From the NCBI RefSeq assembly GCF_006494815.1, contig NZ_CP041091.1, positions 1,515,001 to 1,579,000 on the forward strand: a DNA stretch of 64,000 bases. The letters are read 5' to 3'. The notes beneath the pieces are model-generated. The model was not told the DNA's origin. It saw nothing but the letters and a program-made list of their open reading frames with translations, and made no database searches. Position numbers and translations under genes: made by a program. This document shows positions 10,321-19,158 of this stretch, in pieces (position 1 is the first letter of the stretch; every line of letters starts with the position of its first letter). The DNA is from Nocardioides sambongensis (GTDB taxonomy: Bacteria; Actinomycetota; Actinomycetes; Propionibacteriales; Nocardioidaceae).

Positions 10321-10339
10321 GTCTCCACGGTGAGTCTCC
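10317..10339 (+). repeat. Ten-base direct repeat GTGAGTCTCC
   Basis: Two exact copies of GTGAGTCTCC at 10317-10326 and 10330-10339, adjacent to the PhoP-type array and upstream of the GNAT start. It may extend the operator or be a separate site. Function unknown. Confidence 0.5.
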
Positions 10340-10400
10340 CGTGGGCCCCTCGGAGCACCCGGGCCGAACGGTCCCGGGACGGGGTTGGGAGACTGGGGGG

Positions 10401-10943
10401 ATGTCGTACGCCACCAGGCTGGCCGTCGAGTCCGATCTCGAGCACGTCTCGCGGATCTACAGCCACGCCGTCGAGACGAGTATCTCCACCTTCGACCTGG
10501 AGCCGCCCGATCGCGACTACTGGCGGGAGCGACTCGACGGCGAGCACCCCGGGGACCACCTGATCGTCGCGGTCGACGAGGCCACCGACCAGGTGGTCGG
10601 CTACGCCTACTCCTGGTCCTACCGTCCGCGTCCCGCCTACGACATGACCCGGGAGACCTCGATCTACCTCGACGAGTCCGTCCGCGGCAGGCGCGTCGGC
10701 AGACTGCTCTACGAGGCCCTGCTGGAGACCCTCTCGATCTCCGGGGTGCACACCGCGGTCGCCCTGGTCGCGCTGCCCAACCCGGCGAGCGAGGCGCTGC
10801 ACCGGGCCTGCGGGTTCCAGGAGGTCGGCAAGCTCTCGCAGGTGGGCCGCAAGTTCGATCAGTGGATCGACGTGAAGTGGTATCAGCGGATGCTGGTGAA
10901 CCTGCCGATCACCGGCAAGGCGGTCATCGACGAGGCTCCGTGA
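10401..10943 (+). CDS. GNAT family N-acetyltransferase (phosphinothricin/methionine sulfone type)
   Basis: Acetyl-CoA dependent N-acetyltransferase of about 180 residues. It shows RIYSHAVETSISTFDLEPP near the N-terminus, RETSIYLDESVRGRRVGRLL (the acetyl-CoA binding segment) in the middle and HRACGFQEVG near the end, the pattern of the bar/pat/YncA-like branch, which acetylates phosphinothricin, methionine sulfone or related amines. ATG at 10401 follows a GGGGGG stretch. It is divergent from the two-component operon and ends before a strong hairpin. Substrate not determinable. Confidence 0.88.
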   Translation: MSYATRLAVESDLEHVSRIYSHAVETSISTFDLEPPDRDYWRERLDGEHPGDHLIVAVDEATDQVVGYAYSWSYRPRPAYDMTRETSIYLDESVRGRRVGRLLYEALLETLSISGVHTAVALVALPNPASEALHRACGFQEVGKLSQVGRKFDQWIDVKWYQRMLVNLPITGKAVIDEAP

Positions 10944-10963
10944 ATCCGGGCCGAGAACGCCGC

Positions 10964-10997
10964 AGGGCCTCCGCCGGATCGATCCGGCGGAGGCCCT
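10964..10997. terminator. Bidirectional terminator hairpin
   Basis: Perfect 17-bp inverted repeat, AGGGCCTCCGCCGGATC directly abutting its complement. It lies between the stop of the GNAT gene and the 3' end of the tRNA-Asn gene, which converge. No long T run, as is usual in actinobacteria. Confidence 0.75.
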
Positions 10998-11007
10998 GTT
11001 GCGTCTG

Positions 11008-11080
11008 CTCCCCCGGTTGGACTCGAACCAACAACCCTGCGATTAACAGTCGCATGCTCTGCCAGTTGAGCTACGGGGGA
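11008..11080 (-). tRNA. tRNA-Asn (GTT anticodon)
   Basis: The minus strand gives acceptor TCCCCCG/CGGGGGA, D arm with GCTCAACTGGCAGAGC, anticodon arm ATGCGA-CTGTTAA-TCGCA, and T arm GTTGG-TTCGAGT-CCAAC with discriminator G. The GTT anticodon reads Asn codons AAC/AAU. 73 bases, no encoded CCA. It is downstream of the dnaG cluster on the same strand. Confidence 0.95.
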
Positions 11081-11177
11081 TCAGCGACGCGCTGCGTCGC
11101 TTCGGCGCGGAAACAGTAGCAACCCGGGCACCCGGAGATGAAATCGGCCCGGGCTCCGCGGACGGCCGGGCCGGCCC

Positions 11178-11680
11178 TCACTCCCCGACGTCGCCGCGGG
11201 CCGCCGCCAGCGCGGCATCGACCGGCTCGCGGACCGTCGGATCGGCGGGGTCCAGGCCCTCGTCGTACTCGACGAACCAGGCGAGCGGACCGGTGCTGTG
11301 CGGCGATCGGCGCGCGAAGACCCGCGCCCCCAGACGACCGCGGACCGTGACGTGCCGCTGCAGCACGATCGTCGCGGTGACCCGCTCGCGCACCAGCTGC
11401 AGCAGACGCACCGCGTCATCGAGGGCCACCTCGTGCAGGGGCGGGACCTCCCCCACGCGGCCACCTCGGTGACCCGGAGCAGGCCCTCCTCGTCGTCCCA
11501 GGCTGCGGCCCCGACCCGCTCCCACGGGAGCCGCTCGGGCAGGTACAGCGCCTCCCGGGTGCCGCCGACCACGCCTCCGGCGCCCTCGGCCCAGGCCAGC
11601 AGTCGCTCCCCAGGGTCCACGGGCACCGTGGGACGACGCGTCCGTCCGGGGCGGGGCGTGCGCCCGGGCCGGGGCCTCAC
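11178..11680 (-). CDS. Conserved hypothetical protein coupled to dnaG (one apparent deletion)
   Basis: Unrecognised 167-residue cytoplasmic protein with no membrane segment or signal peptide. Its GTG start at 11680 overlaps the dnaG stop as GTGA, so it is translated with the primase. The protein includes LAWAEGAGG, LYLPERLPWERV, HEVALDDAVRLLQLVRERV and a C-terminal acidic segment (YDEGLDPADPTVRE). The frame breaks at the C run 11450-11454 (G on the coding strand); one added base restores a continuous frame. A small ORF directly after dnaG is commonly seen in related genera; its job is unknown. Confidence 0.72.
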
Positions 11681-13653
11681 GGGGTGCCCACGATCCGGTT
11701 GCGGAGCGTGCGCCGGTGCTGCTCGAGCGCGGCGAGCTGGCCGAAGAGCGTGCGGTAGTCCTCGGCCTGGGCGAGCGGGTCGGTGCGTTGCAGCTTGGAC
11801 TTCAGGTCCGCGATCCGACGCTGCACGGTCAGCTCGAGCAGGCGGAAGACGTGACCGGCCACGTAGGTGGCATCGGGCTCGCGTGCGGTGCGGATGGGCT
11901 CCACCGCCAGGGCGGTGATGGTCGAGGCGATCGTGGGGTCCTCAGCGCCGGCCCGCACCGTGGCCGCCCAGCCGTCGTCACCGCTGCCGGCCGCCGGCCC
12001 CCCGGCCGCCGCGACCACCTGCCACACCGCCGCGTAGGTCGGATGGGTGAAGTCGTCGACGCTGATCTCGGCCGTGGTACGCCCGATCGCCATCGGATGC
12101 TGCAGCACCAGCTTCAGCGTCTCCCGCTCGATCGCGAAGCGCGGGTCCGACGGCTCCGGTACGACGAACGCGGGCCGCTCCGGTGCCGCCACCGCGCCTG
12201 CGGGCGAGCCGTCCGGCGCGTCGCCGCGCTGCTGGCCACCGACGTGTCCACCGGGTTGTCCGCCACCGGGCTGCGGAGCACCGCCCTGCTGCCCGCGCGA
12301 CTGACCACGCTGCTGGCTCCCGCGGCTCGCCGCGCGGCGCACCTCGGCGAGCACGGCATTGGTGTCGATGTCGGCTCCGACCATCTTCGAGACCTCCTGG
12401 GCGAAGGCGGTCACCTTCGACTGGTCCCGCACCGAGGCCACCAGGCGCGCGGCCTCCCGCACCGCGTCCACCCGCCCGTCGGCACGGTCCAGGTCGAATC
12501 GGTTGATCACGCTCTCCAGGGCGAACCGGTACAGCGGCCGGCGGCCGGTGATCAGGTCGCGGACCGCCTCCTCGCCCGCACTCATCCGCAGGTCGCACGG
12601 GTCCTGACCGGCGGGGGCGACGGCGATGTAGGTCTGGGCGACGAACCGCTGGTCCCCCTCGAACGCCTTGAGCGCGGCCTGCTGGCCCGCCGAGTCCCCG
12701 TCGAAGGTGAAGATCACCTCGCCGCCGAACGCCCGCCGGTCGTCGATGAAGCGACGCAGGATCCGGGCGTGGTCGTCGCCGAAGGCGGTGCCGCAGGTGG
12801 CGACCGCGGTGCCGACGCCGGAGAGGTGGCAGGCCATCACGTCGGTGTACCCCTCGACCACGACGGCCTGGGCGGACCGCGCCATCTCGCGCCGGGCGAG
12901 GTCGATGCCGTAGAGCACCTGACTCTTCTTGTAGATCGGGGTCTCGGGGGTGTTGAGGTACTTGGCGCTGATCTTGTCGTCGTCGTAGAGACGCCGGGCG
13001 CCGAAGCCGATGGTGTCGCCGGAGACCTCCCGGATCGGCCACAGGAGCCGGCCCCGGAACCGGTCGTAGTGGGAGCGTCCCATCGCCACCAGACCCGCCG
13101 CGATGACCTCCTCCGAGCTGAACCGCGCCTCGCGCAACCGCCGCCACAGCGCCTCGCCGTCCCGGGGCGCGTACCCGATCCCGAACGTCGTCGCCGCGGA
13201 CCGGTCGAAGCCGCGCTCGTCCAGGAACCGGCGAGCCTCGAGCGCCTCCGGCGAGCCCAGCTGCTCGGCGTAGAACTCCTGGGCGACCGCGTGCGCCTCG
13301 ATCAGCCGTCGCCGCTGCGGGCCCTTGGGACGGTCGTCGGGTCCGCCCTCCTCGCGGCGGAGCATCACGCCGTACTGGTCGGCGAGCCGCTCCACCGCGT
13401 CGCTGAACCCAAGGCCGTCGATCTTCATCAGGAAGCCGATCGCGTCGCCGCCCTCCCCGCAGCCGAAGCAGTGGAAGAAGCCCCGGCTCGGATTGACGTT
13501 GAACGACGGCGTCTTCTCGTCGTGGAACGGGCACAGGCCCTTCTGCGACCCGCCGCCGGCGTTGCGGAGGGTGACGTAGGCGGAGACGACCTCGTCGATC
13601 CGAGCCTTCTCCCGGACCGTGGCGATGTCCTCCTCGCGGATCCGGCCTGCCAT
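11677..13653 (-). CDS. dnaG: DNA primase
   Basis: Synthesises RNA primers for DNA replication with the replicative helicase. It has an N-terminal zinc-binding domain with C41, H44, C62 and C65 (CPFHDEKTPSF...FHCFGCGEGG), a TOPRIM core (VVVEGYTDVMACH and FTFDGDSAGQQAA) and a helicase-interaction C-terminus. Between core and C-terminal domain lies a low-complexity Gly/Gln-rich linker of about 50 residues. The start is ATG at 13653, giving the family-typical MAGRIREEDI and 658 residues. It is divergent from the L,D-transpeptidase gene across a 158-base gap. Confidence 0.97.
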   Translation of the reverse strand: MAGRIREEDIATVREKARIDEVVSAYVTLRNAGGGSQKGLCPFHDEKTPSFNVNPSRGFFHCFGCGEGGDAIGFLMKIDGLGFSDAVERLADQYGVMLRREEGGPDDRPKGPQRRRLIEAHAVAQEFYAEQLGSPEALEARRFLDERGFDRSAATTFGIGYAPRDGEALWRRLREARFSSEEVIAAGLVAMGRSHYDRFRGRLLWPIREVSGDTIGFGARRLYDDDKISAKYLNTPETPIYKKSQVLYGIDLARREMARSAQAVVVEGYTDVMACHLSGVGTAVATCGTAFGDDHARILRRFIDDRRAFGGEVIFTFDGDSAGQQAALKAFEGDQRFVAQTYIAVAPAGQDPCDLRMSAGEEAVRDLITGRRPLYRFALESVINRFDLDRADGRVDAVREAARLVASVRDQSKVTAFAQEVSKMVGADIDTNAVLAEVRRAASRGSQQRGQSRGQQGGAPQPGGGQPGGHVGGQQRGDAPDGSPAGAVAAPERPAFVVPEPSDPRFAIERETLKLVLQHPMAIGRTTAEISVDDFTHPTYAAVWQVVAAAGGPAAGSGDDGWAATVRAGAEDPTIASTITALAVEPIRTAREPDATYVAGHVFRLLELTVQRRIADLKSKLQRTDPLAQAEDYRTLFGQLAALEQHRRTLRNRIVGTP

Positions 13654-13811
13654 GGCGCCGATCCTACTGAGCGGCCGCTCGGACACCGCCGCGCCTGCCC
13701 CGGTACCCGAGGTGGAGATTTTCGTGACCCGACGCGTGACCACCGCCACGCTGCGTCGTTGGTCGGGGTGAAGCGGCGCGGGGAGACGCCGCACGACGGG
13801 GGAGGAACGAC

Positions 13812-14621
13812 ATGCCGGAGGCGGAGGACGCGCCGGGCCGGGGCCACCGGCTGACGGCCGTCGTGATCGCGCTCCTGGCCTGCGCCGCCCTGGTGGTCGC
13901 CGTCAAGTCCTACGGCAACGACCCCGAGCCGGTCGCCGACACCGTGACGGTGACCCCGGTGAACCTGAAGAAGCTCACCCCGGCGACCACCGCCACCCGG
14001 GTCCAGGACGCACCGCGCGACCGTTCGGCCACCGACGTCCCGTCCGGCGTGGTCGTGCACCCGCGCATGGTCGTTCCCGTGTTCGACGCCCCGAACGGTG
14101 CGGCGATCGCCAAGATCGGTCCCGAGCAGTTCGGCGACACCTGGCTGCCGGTCATCGCCGAGCGAGGTGCGTGGGTCCGCGTGCTGCTGCCGTCCCGGCC
14201 CAACGGGTCCAGCGGTTGGCTGCGCAGCGGGCGCCTGGACGAGGCCCGGAGCAGGTTCCTGATCCGGGTCCACCTCGGGTCGCGGACGCTCGAGCTCTTC
14301 GAGGACGACGTGTCCACCGGGAGCTGGACGGTCGCTGTCGGTGCCACCGACACCCCGACGCCCACCGGTCGCACCTTCGTGCTGGGACAGCTCGTCGACG
14401 ACCAGCAGTCCTTCTCCCCCTACATCGTGCCGCTGGGGACACACAGCCAGACCCTCGACACCTACGGCGGCGGGCCGGGCACCGTGGCGATCCACGGCTG
14501 GACCGACCCGAGCGTCTTCGGCCAGGCGATCAGCCACGGCTGCATCCGGGTCCCCGACGAGGCCCTCGAGGCCCTGCGCACCGTCCCCTTCGGCACCGCC
14601 GTCCTGATCGACGACGCCTGA
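13812..14621 (+). CDS. L,D-transpeptidase (YkuD family)
   Basis: Extracytoplasmic enzyme that forms 3-3 peptidoglycan cross-links or attaches proteins to the wall. One N-terminal signal anchor (about residues 14-31), an SH3-like segment (80-140) and the YkuD domain, with catalytic motif His228...SHGCIR containing His242 and Cys244. 269 residues, with GGAGGAAC upstream of the ATG. The secreted anchor-P protein follows 70 bases later on the same strand, so the two may be cotranscribed. Confidence 0.93.
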   Translation: MPEAEDAPGRGHRLTAVVIALLACAALVVAVKSYGNDPEPVADTVTVTPVNLKKLTPATTATRVQDAPRDRSATDVPSGVVVHPRMVVPVFDAPNGAAIAKIGPEQFGDTWLPVIAERGAWVRVLLPSRPNGSSGWLRSGRLDEARSRFLIRVHLGSRTLELFEDDVSTGSWTVAVGATDTPTPTGRTFVLGQLVDDQQSFSPYIVPLGTHSQTLDTYGGGPGTVAIHGWTDPSVFGQAISHGCIRVPDEALEALRTVPFGTAVLIDDA

Positions 14622-14691
14622 CCCCCCGACCGCTCCGATCCCACGTATCCCCCAGTTGCAGAGCACGACGCTCCACCACGAGAGGAACACC

Positions 14692-15633
14692 ATGAAGTTC
14701 ACCCGCCTCATCGCCGCCACGGGCAGCACCCTCGCGCTCGTCGTCGCCGGCGCGTCCGTCGCCCTGGTGGGTGGAAGTGGGACCGCCAGCGCGGCAGGAC
14801 AGCCGTCCTCGGCCTTCGGCCTGGAGCTCACCGGCGCCGGCACCGCGGTGATCGACCGGATCCCAGCGGTCACCTCCAAGGACGGCAAGCAGGTCGAGGA
14901 CTCCCTGATCGCCATCCCGGAGAACCCGCTGCTCACCGGTGGCGTGGTCAACGTGAGTGCCCGCAACGGAAGGGCTAGCTCCAGCGTCACCGACCTCGGC
15001 ATCGGCGGCGGCCTGCTGGAGCAGGCTCCCCAGCTCGCCGACCTGTTCACCCAGCTGCAGCCGGTCTGCGACGCACTCGACCAGGTGCCGCTCGGCACGA
15101 TCACCGACCAGATCATCGACCCGGCCACCGGCACCCTGCTGCCGATGGTGCTCGAGCAGGTGGTGAACGGCGCCAGCCAGGCCGGCCTCGACCTGAGCCT
15201 GCTCACCGCGCTGGACCTCTCCGAGCTCCTCCCCGACCAGCTCGGAGACCTGTGCGACCTGGCGGCCGGCAGCGATCTGGTGGAGGCCGACGCGGTGACC
15301 TCCCAGTGCAACGGCGACTCCGGGACGGTGGCGATCGCCGACCTCACCGTCGCCGGTCTGGAGCCGCGGATCGACACCAACGCGCCCAACAGGTCCGTCT
15401 CCATCCCCGGGCTGCTCACCTTGACGGTGAACCGGCAGACGGACAACTCCGACGGCACCTTCACCGTCGACGCGCTCTACCTCAACCTGTTCGACCAGGT
15501 CGAGCTGACCGTCGCCTCCTCGACCTGTGGCGAGGTCACCCGCAGCACGCCGGACCCGTCGGACCCGACCGACCCCTCCGACGCGCCCACCCCGAGTGAC
15601 CCCGTCACCACCAACGCCCCGGTGACCGGCTGA
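14692..15633 (+). CDS. Secreted choice-of-anchor P family protein
   Basis: Extracellular protein of 313 residues with a clear signal peptide (hydrophobic about 8-30, cleavage after ASAAG-type sequence) and no LPXTG motif. The body is a repetitive beta-rich region (GLELTGAGTAVIDRIP, VVNVSARNGRASSS) matching, as I recall, the actinobacterial choice-of-anchor P proteins. The tail is rich in Pro/Asp/Ser/Thr (DPSDPTDPSDAPTPSDP), like a wall-spanning linker. The start ATG at 14692 has GAGAGGAAC upstream. Role unknown, probably envelope or spent-medium protein. Confidence 0.7.
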   Translation: MKFTRLIAATGSTLALVVAGASVALVGGSGTASAAGQPSSAFGLELTGAGTAVIDRIPAVTSKDGKQVEDSLIAIPENPLLTGGVVNVSARNGRASSSVTDLGIGGGLLEQAPQLADLFTQLQPVCDALDQVPLGTITDQIIDPATGTLLPMVLEQVVNGASQAGLDLSLLTALDLSELLPDQLGDLCDLAAGSDLVEADAVTSQCNGDSGTVAIADLTVAGLEPRIDTNAPNRSVSIPGLLTLTVNRQTDNSDGTFTVDALYLNLFDQVELTVASSTCGEVTRSTPDPSDPTDPSDAPTPSDPVTTNAPVTG

Positions 15634-15656
15634 TCGTCCCCCGGCCGGACCGAGGC

Positions 15657-15694
15657 GACAGCGGGGCTGGACCTCCGGGTTCAGCCCCGCTGTC
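15657..15694. terminator. Hairpin terminator between convergent genes
   Basis: Inverted repeat GACAGCGGGGCTG / CAGCCCCGCTGTC, a 13-bp perfect stem around a 12-base loop. It follows the anchor-P gene and overlaps the last codons of dgt on the other strand, so it may stop transcription from both sides. Confidence 0.72.
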
Positions 15695-16964
15695 GTGTCC
15701 CGACGACCTCCGCGTGCCAGGAGACCGCGCTCGCGTCGGTCAACGAGGCGACCTGGTCGATCACCACCCGAAGGCGCGCGGCGTCGTCTCCGGCCGCGGC
15801 GAAGTCGCTGCGGTGCGCCTCGTCCAACGACGCCGGCCGCTCCCGCAGAGTGGCCACCAGCTCGGTCAGCAGCTCACGCTGCCGCTCCTGCAGCGTGACC
15901 CGTTGCTGGTCCTGCATCACGTAGTGCGCGGCGATCCCCTTGAGCACGGTGATCTCGGTCCGGGTGCCGGCGGGGATGACCAGGTCGCCGCGGTAGCGGA
16001 CGAAGGGCCGGGGTCGCTCGGCGAAGGTGGCCTGCTGGACGGCACCGCAGAACCGTCCGATGACATCGCTGGTCAGGTTCTTCAGCGCGGCCAGGCTGGC
16101 CCGGCTGCCGTCGTACGGGGTGCGCGGCCAACTGCCCACCGCGCGCAACCGGGCGAACGCCGCGTCGAGGGTGCCGTCGTCGGCGCCGGCGTCGTACCAG
16201 GAGCGCACCGTCTCCCAGACCGCGGCCGTGTCGACCCGGGTCAGGTCGAGCTTGCCGGCGACCGTCCCGTCCTCGACGTCGTGCACCGAGTAGGCCACGT
16301 CGTCGGCGAGGTCCATCACCTGGGCCTCGACGCAGCGGCGCCGGGCCGGGGCACCCGTCCGCAGCCAGTCGAAGGCGGGCCGGTCGTCGGCGTAGACGCC
16401 GAACTTGGTGGTGGTCACCGCGACGCCGTCGGCGTGCACCCCACCGGCGGGGGGCGACTCCTCGGCCGGCCAGGGGTACTTGGTGCAGGCGTCCAGCGTG
16501 GCGCGGGTCAGGTTCAGACCGACCGAGTCACCGGCGGCGTCGGCCGTCTTCGCCTCCAGGCGGGTCAGCAGGCGCAGCGTCTGGGCGTTGCCCTCGAACC
16601 CGCCGCAGGCTCCGGCGAGGGCGTGCAGGGCTCGCTCGCCGTTGTGCCCGAACGGCGGGTGGCCGAGGTCGTGGGCCAGCGCGGCGGTCTCGGCGATGTC
16701 CGGGTGGGTGCCCAGCGCCCGGGAGAGGTCGCGCGCGATCTGGGCCACCTCGAGACTGTGCGTGAGCCGGTTGCGGACGAAGTCGTCGCTCTGGGGGCCC
16801 ACCACCTGCGTCTTGGCCGCCAGCCGTCGGAACGATGCGGCGTGCACCACGCGCGCCCGATCACGCTCGAACGGGAGACGCTCGGGCGCGTCGACCCGCT
16901 TCGGGGGCTCGGGGACGATCCGTTCACGCGCGGCGTCGTCGTACCAGCGCTCGACCTCGTCCAC
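15681..16964 (-). CDS. dgt: Deoxyguanosinetriphosphate triphosphohydrolase-like protein
   Basis: HD-domain phosphohydrolase that splits dNTPs to deoxynucleoside and triphosphate, limiting dNTP pools. The metal ligands are visible: H69 in NRLTHSLEV, HD at 98-99 in AHDLGHPPFGHNGE, and a later Asp in LADDVAYSVHD. 427 residues, normal for the actinobacterial type, and found next to dnaG in many relatives. GTG start at 16964. Confidence 0.93.
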   Translation of the reverse strand: MDEVERWYDDAARERIVPEPPKRVDAPERLPFERDRARVVHAASFRRLAAKTQVVGPQSDDFVRNRLTHSLEVAQIARDLSRALGTHPDIAETAALAHDLGHPPFGHNGERALHALAGACGGFEGNAQTLRLLTRLEAKTADAAGDSVGLNLTRATLDACTKYPWPAEESPPAGGVHADGVAVTTTKFGVYADDRPAFDWLRTGAPARRRCVEAQVMDLADDVAYSVHDVEDGTVAGKLDLTRVDTAAVWETVRSWYDAGADDGTLDAAFARLRAVGSWPRTPYDGSRASLAALKNLTSDVIGRFCGAVQQATFAERPRPFVRYRGDLVIPAGTRTEITVLKGIAAHYVMQDQQRVTLQERQRELLTELVATLRERPASLDEAHRSDFAAAGDDAARLRVVIDQVASLTDASAVSWHAEVVGTRQRG

Positions 16965-17011
16965 GCGGAGACCCTACCGAGGCCCGAGGCCGGGCCGCGG
17001 GCGCGACGTGC

Positions 17012-17901
17012 TCAGTAGACCGAGACGTGGACGTGGTCGTAGTGGTTGGCCGTCACCGAGCCACGGTCCTCCATGCCGCGCCAACCCTCGCCGCTGCGCT
17101 CCACGGACCAGATCTGCTGCTCGTAGATGATGTAGCTGATGCCGAACGAGGAGTAGTTCTCCCGCAGGAACTCCGCGACCTCCCAGCCCGTGCCACCGGA
17201 GGTCATGATGTCGACGGCCCGGCCGGAGCCGTGGTCGCCGCCGCCCCGCGCAGGGTGCCGTAGGTGCTGATCGACGGCCACCCGCTGCACACGGCCTGGT
17301 GGATCTTGACGATGGAGGCGCTCACGCCGCTGTCGACGGTGGTGCCGTTCGTGCACTGGCCGTCGACGCTGGCGATCGCCGGCTTCTCGTCGTCGAGGTA
17401 GCCCGCGGTCACCCAGTAGGCCTTGTCGTCGACCACGATCTCGACCCGGTCGCCGAAGCTGCGGCCGGTGGCCAGGACGCGCTCGGCCTCGTCGACCTCA
17501 CCGGTGTTCTTCGCCTGGTCGTCGGGGCGCGACCAGAGGTTCAGCACCTCGGTGGTCCAGAGCTTGGTGCTCGCGCTGTTGATGGCCTTGGCGACGGCAT
17601 CGTCGGTCATCAGCTGCTCGACGGGGCTCAGGGCGACCAGCGGCGTTCGGTCCACCACGTCGCGCGAGACCACCTCGCGCTCGTGCGTGGTGTCCTTCTC
17701 GGCTGCCTGCCGATCGCCGGCGACCGAGCCGAGATCGGCGGCCGCCTTCGTGGAGTCCAGGGCGGTCAGGGAGCTCGACGGACCGTTGGCCAGCACACCG
17801 ATGGTGACGGCGGCGCCGGTGGCCAGCACGGCCAGAGGGCCGGCGATGGCAGCGGCTCGGGGCTTGCGTCGCGCGGTTTCCCGCTTGTGGCTTGTGGCCA
17901 C
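17012..17901 (-). CDS. Secreted SH3 plus LAS-type peptidase-like protein (one apparent deletion)
   Basis: Exported protein of 296 residues after repair: N-terminal membrane segment (about 18-39), a linker, an SH3-like region (LWSRPDD...AYWVTAGYLDD) and a C-terminal domain of the ARB-07466 type. That domain keeps the zinc-peptidase pattern HGSGRAVD and NHYDHVHVSV, i.e. H-x6-D and HxH, as in the LAS fold, so it may cut peptidoglycan peptides. The frame breaks after GTLRG at the C run 17244-17247; one added base joins the halves. GTG start at 17901 with AAAGGA upstream. TTGACA at 17940-17945 (minus) could be a -35 element. Confidence 0.8.
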
Positions 17902-18033
17902 GCGCTGATCCTTTGCTCTCGCGTTCAGGGTCGATGCCGTGTCAACCTACTTGCCCACGGCATGGTCAGCGACTAAACCACAGGACTTTCCACAGGTCGG
18001 AATCGTGGCCGGTCAGCGAGACCGTGTTCCCGC

Positions 18034-19158
18034 TCACCCGCCGGTGGTCTCGCTGACGTCCTCGGTGAGGTGGATGGAGGTGCCGTCGGTGTCGTCCAGC
18101 CAGCCCTCGGGCAGCACCACCCGGGAGCGTGGCGAGCCCTGACGCCCACGCGGTGCGCCCAGCTCGGAGACCGGGAACGGCTCGTCCGGATCGAGGTCGG
18201 CGAGCATCCGGTCCAGGTCGGCCAGGCTGTCCACCAGGCCGAGCGAGCGGCGTAGCTCGCCACCGGCACGGAACCCCTTCAGGTACCAGGTGACGTGCTT
18301 GCGGAACTCCTTGCAGCCCCGCTCCTCGCCCATGTGCTCGCTGAGCAGCTCAGCGTGCCGACGCATCATGGTGCGCACCTCGCCCAGCGTCGGCAGGGCC
18401 GTCGTCTGGCCGCCCGCGAACGCGTCGGCGAGGTCCCGGAACAGCCACGGGCGGCCCAGGCACCCCCGGCCGACGACCACGCCGGCAGCGCCGGTCTGCT
18501 CGACCATCCGCAACGCGTCCGCGGCCTCCCAGATGTCGCCGTTGCCCAGCACGGGGATGTCGACCGAGGCGACCAGCTCGCCGATGGCCTCCCAGTCCGC
18601 GGCGCCCGAGTAGGCCTGGGCGACCGTGCGGCCGTGCAGCGCGATCGCCGCGCAGCCCGACTCCTGGGCGATCCGGCCGGCGTCGAGGTAGGTGAGGTGC
18701 TCGTCGTCGAGCCCCTTGCGGGTCTTCATCGTGACCGGCACCCCGTACGGCGCCGCGGCCGCGACGGCCCGCTCCAGGATCTGCGCGAGCAGCCCCCGCT
18801 TCCAGGGCAGCGCGCCGCCGCCGCCCTTGCGGGTCACCTTCGGGACCGGGCAGCCGAAGTTCAGGTCGATGTGGGCGACGCCGTACTCCTCGCAGAGGAT
18901 GGCCGCGGCCTTCCCGACGTAGACCGGGTCGGTGCCGTAGAGCTGGACCGACCGGACCTCCTCGGCCTCGTCGAAGACCAGCATCTTCTTGGTGGTCTCG
19001 TCCCCCTCGACCAGGCCGCGACTGGTGATCATCTCGCAGACGTACAGCCCGGCGCCGAACTCGGCGCAGAGGCGGCGGAACGCGGCGTTGGTGATGCCCG
19101 CCATCGGCGCCAGCACCACTGGGGTGGGCACCGTGAGCGGTCCGAGGGTGAGGGTCAC
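18034..19158 (-). CDS. dusB: tRNA-dihydrouridine synthase
   Basis: FMN enzyme that reduces uridines in the tRNA D loop. TIM-barrel with PMAGITNAAFRRLC at the N-terminus, the catalytic Cys in NFGCPVPKV, the FMN-binding LHGRTVAQAYSG and GNGDIWEA segments, and the C-terminal helical domain. 374 residues. Its GTG start at 19158 overlaps the lipoprotein stop as GTGA. Assignment to the DusB/NifR3 branch is by overall similarity. Confidence 0.92.
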   Translation of the reverse strand: MTLTLGPLTVPTPVVLAPMAGITNAAFRRLCAEFGAGLYVCEMITSRGLVEGDETTKKMLVFDEAEEVRSVQLYGTDPVYVGKAAAILCEEYGVAHIDLNFGCPVPKVTRKGGGGALPWKRGLLAQILERAVAAAAPYGVPVTMKTRKGLDDEHLTYLDAGRIAQESGCAAIALHGRTVAQAYSGAADWEAIGELVASVDIPVLGNGDIWEAADALRMVEQTGAAGVVVGRGCLGRPWLFRDLADAFAGGQTTALPTLGEVRTMMRRHAELLSEHMGEERGCKEFRKHVTWYLKGFRAGGELRRSLGLVDSLADLDRMLADLDPDEPFPVSELGAPRGRQGSPRSRVVLPEGWLDDTDGTSIHLTEDVSETTGG

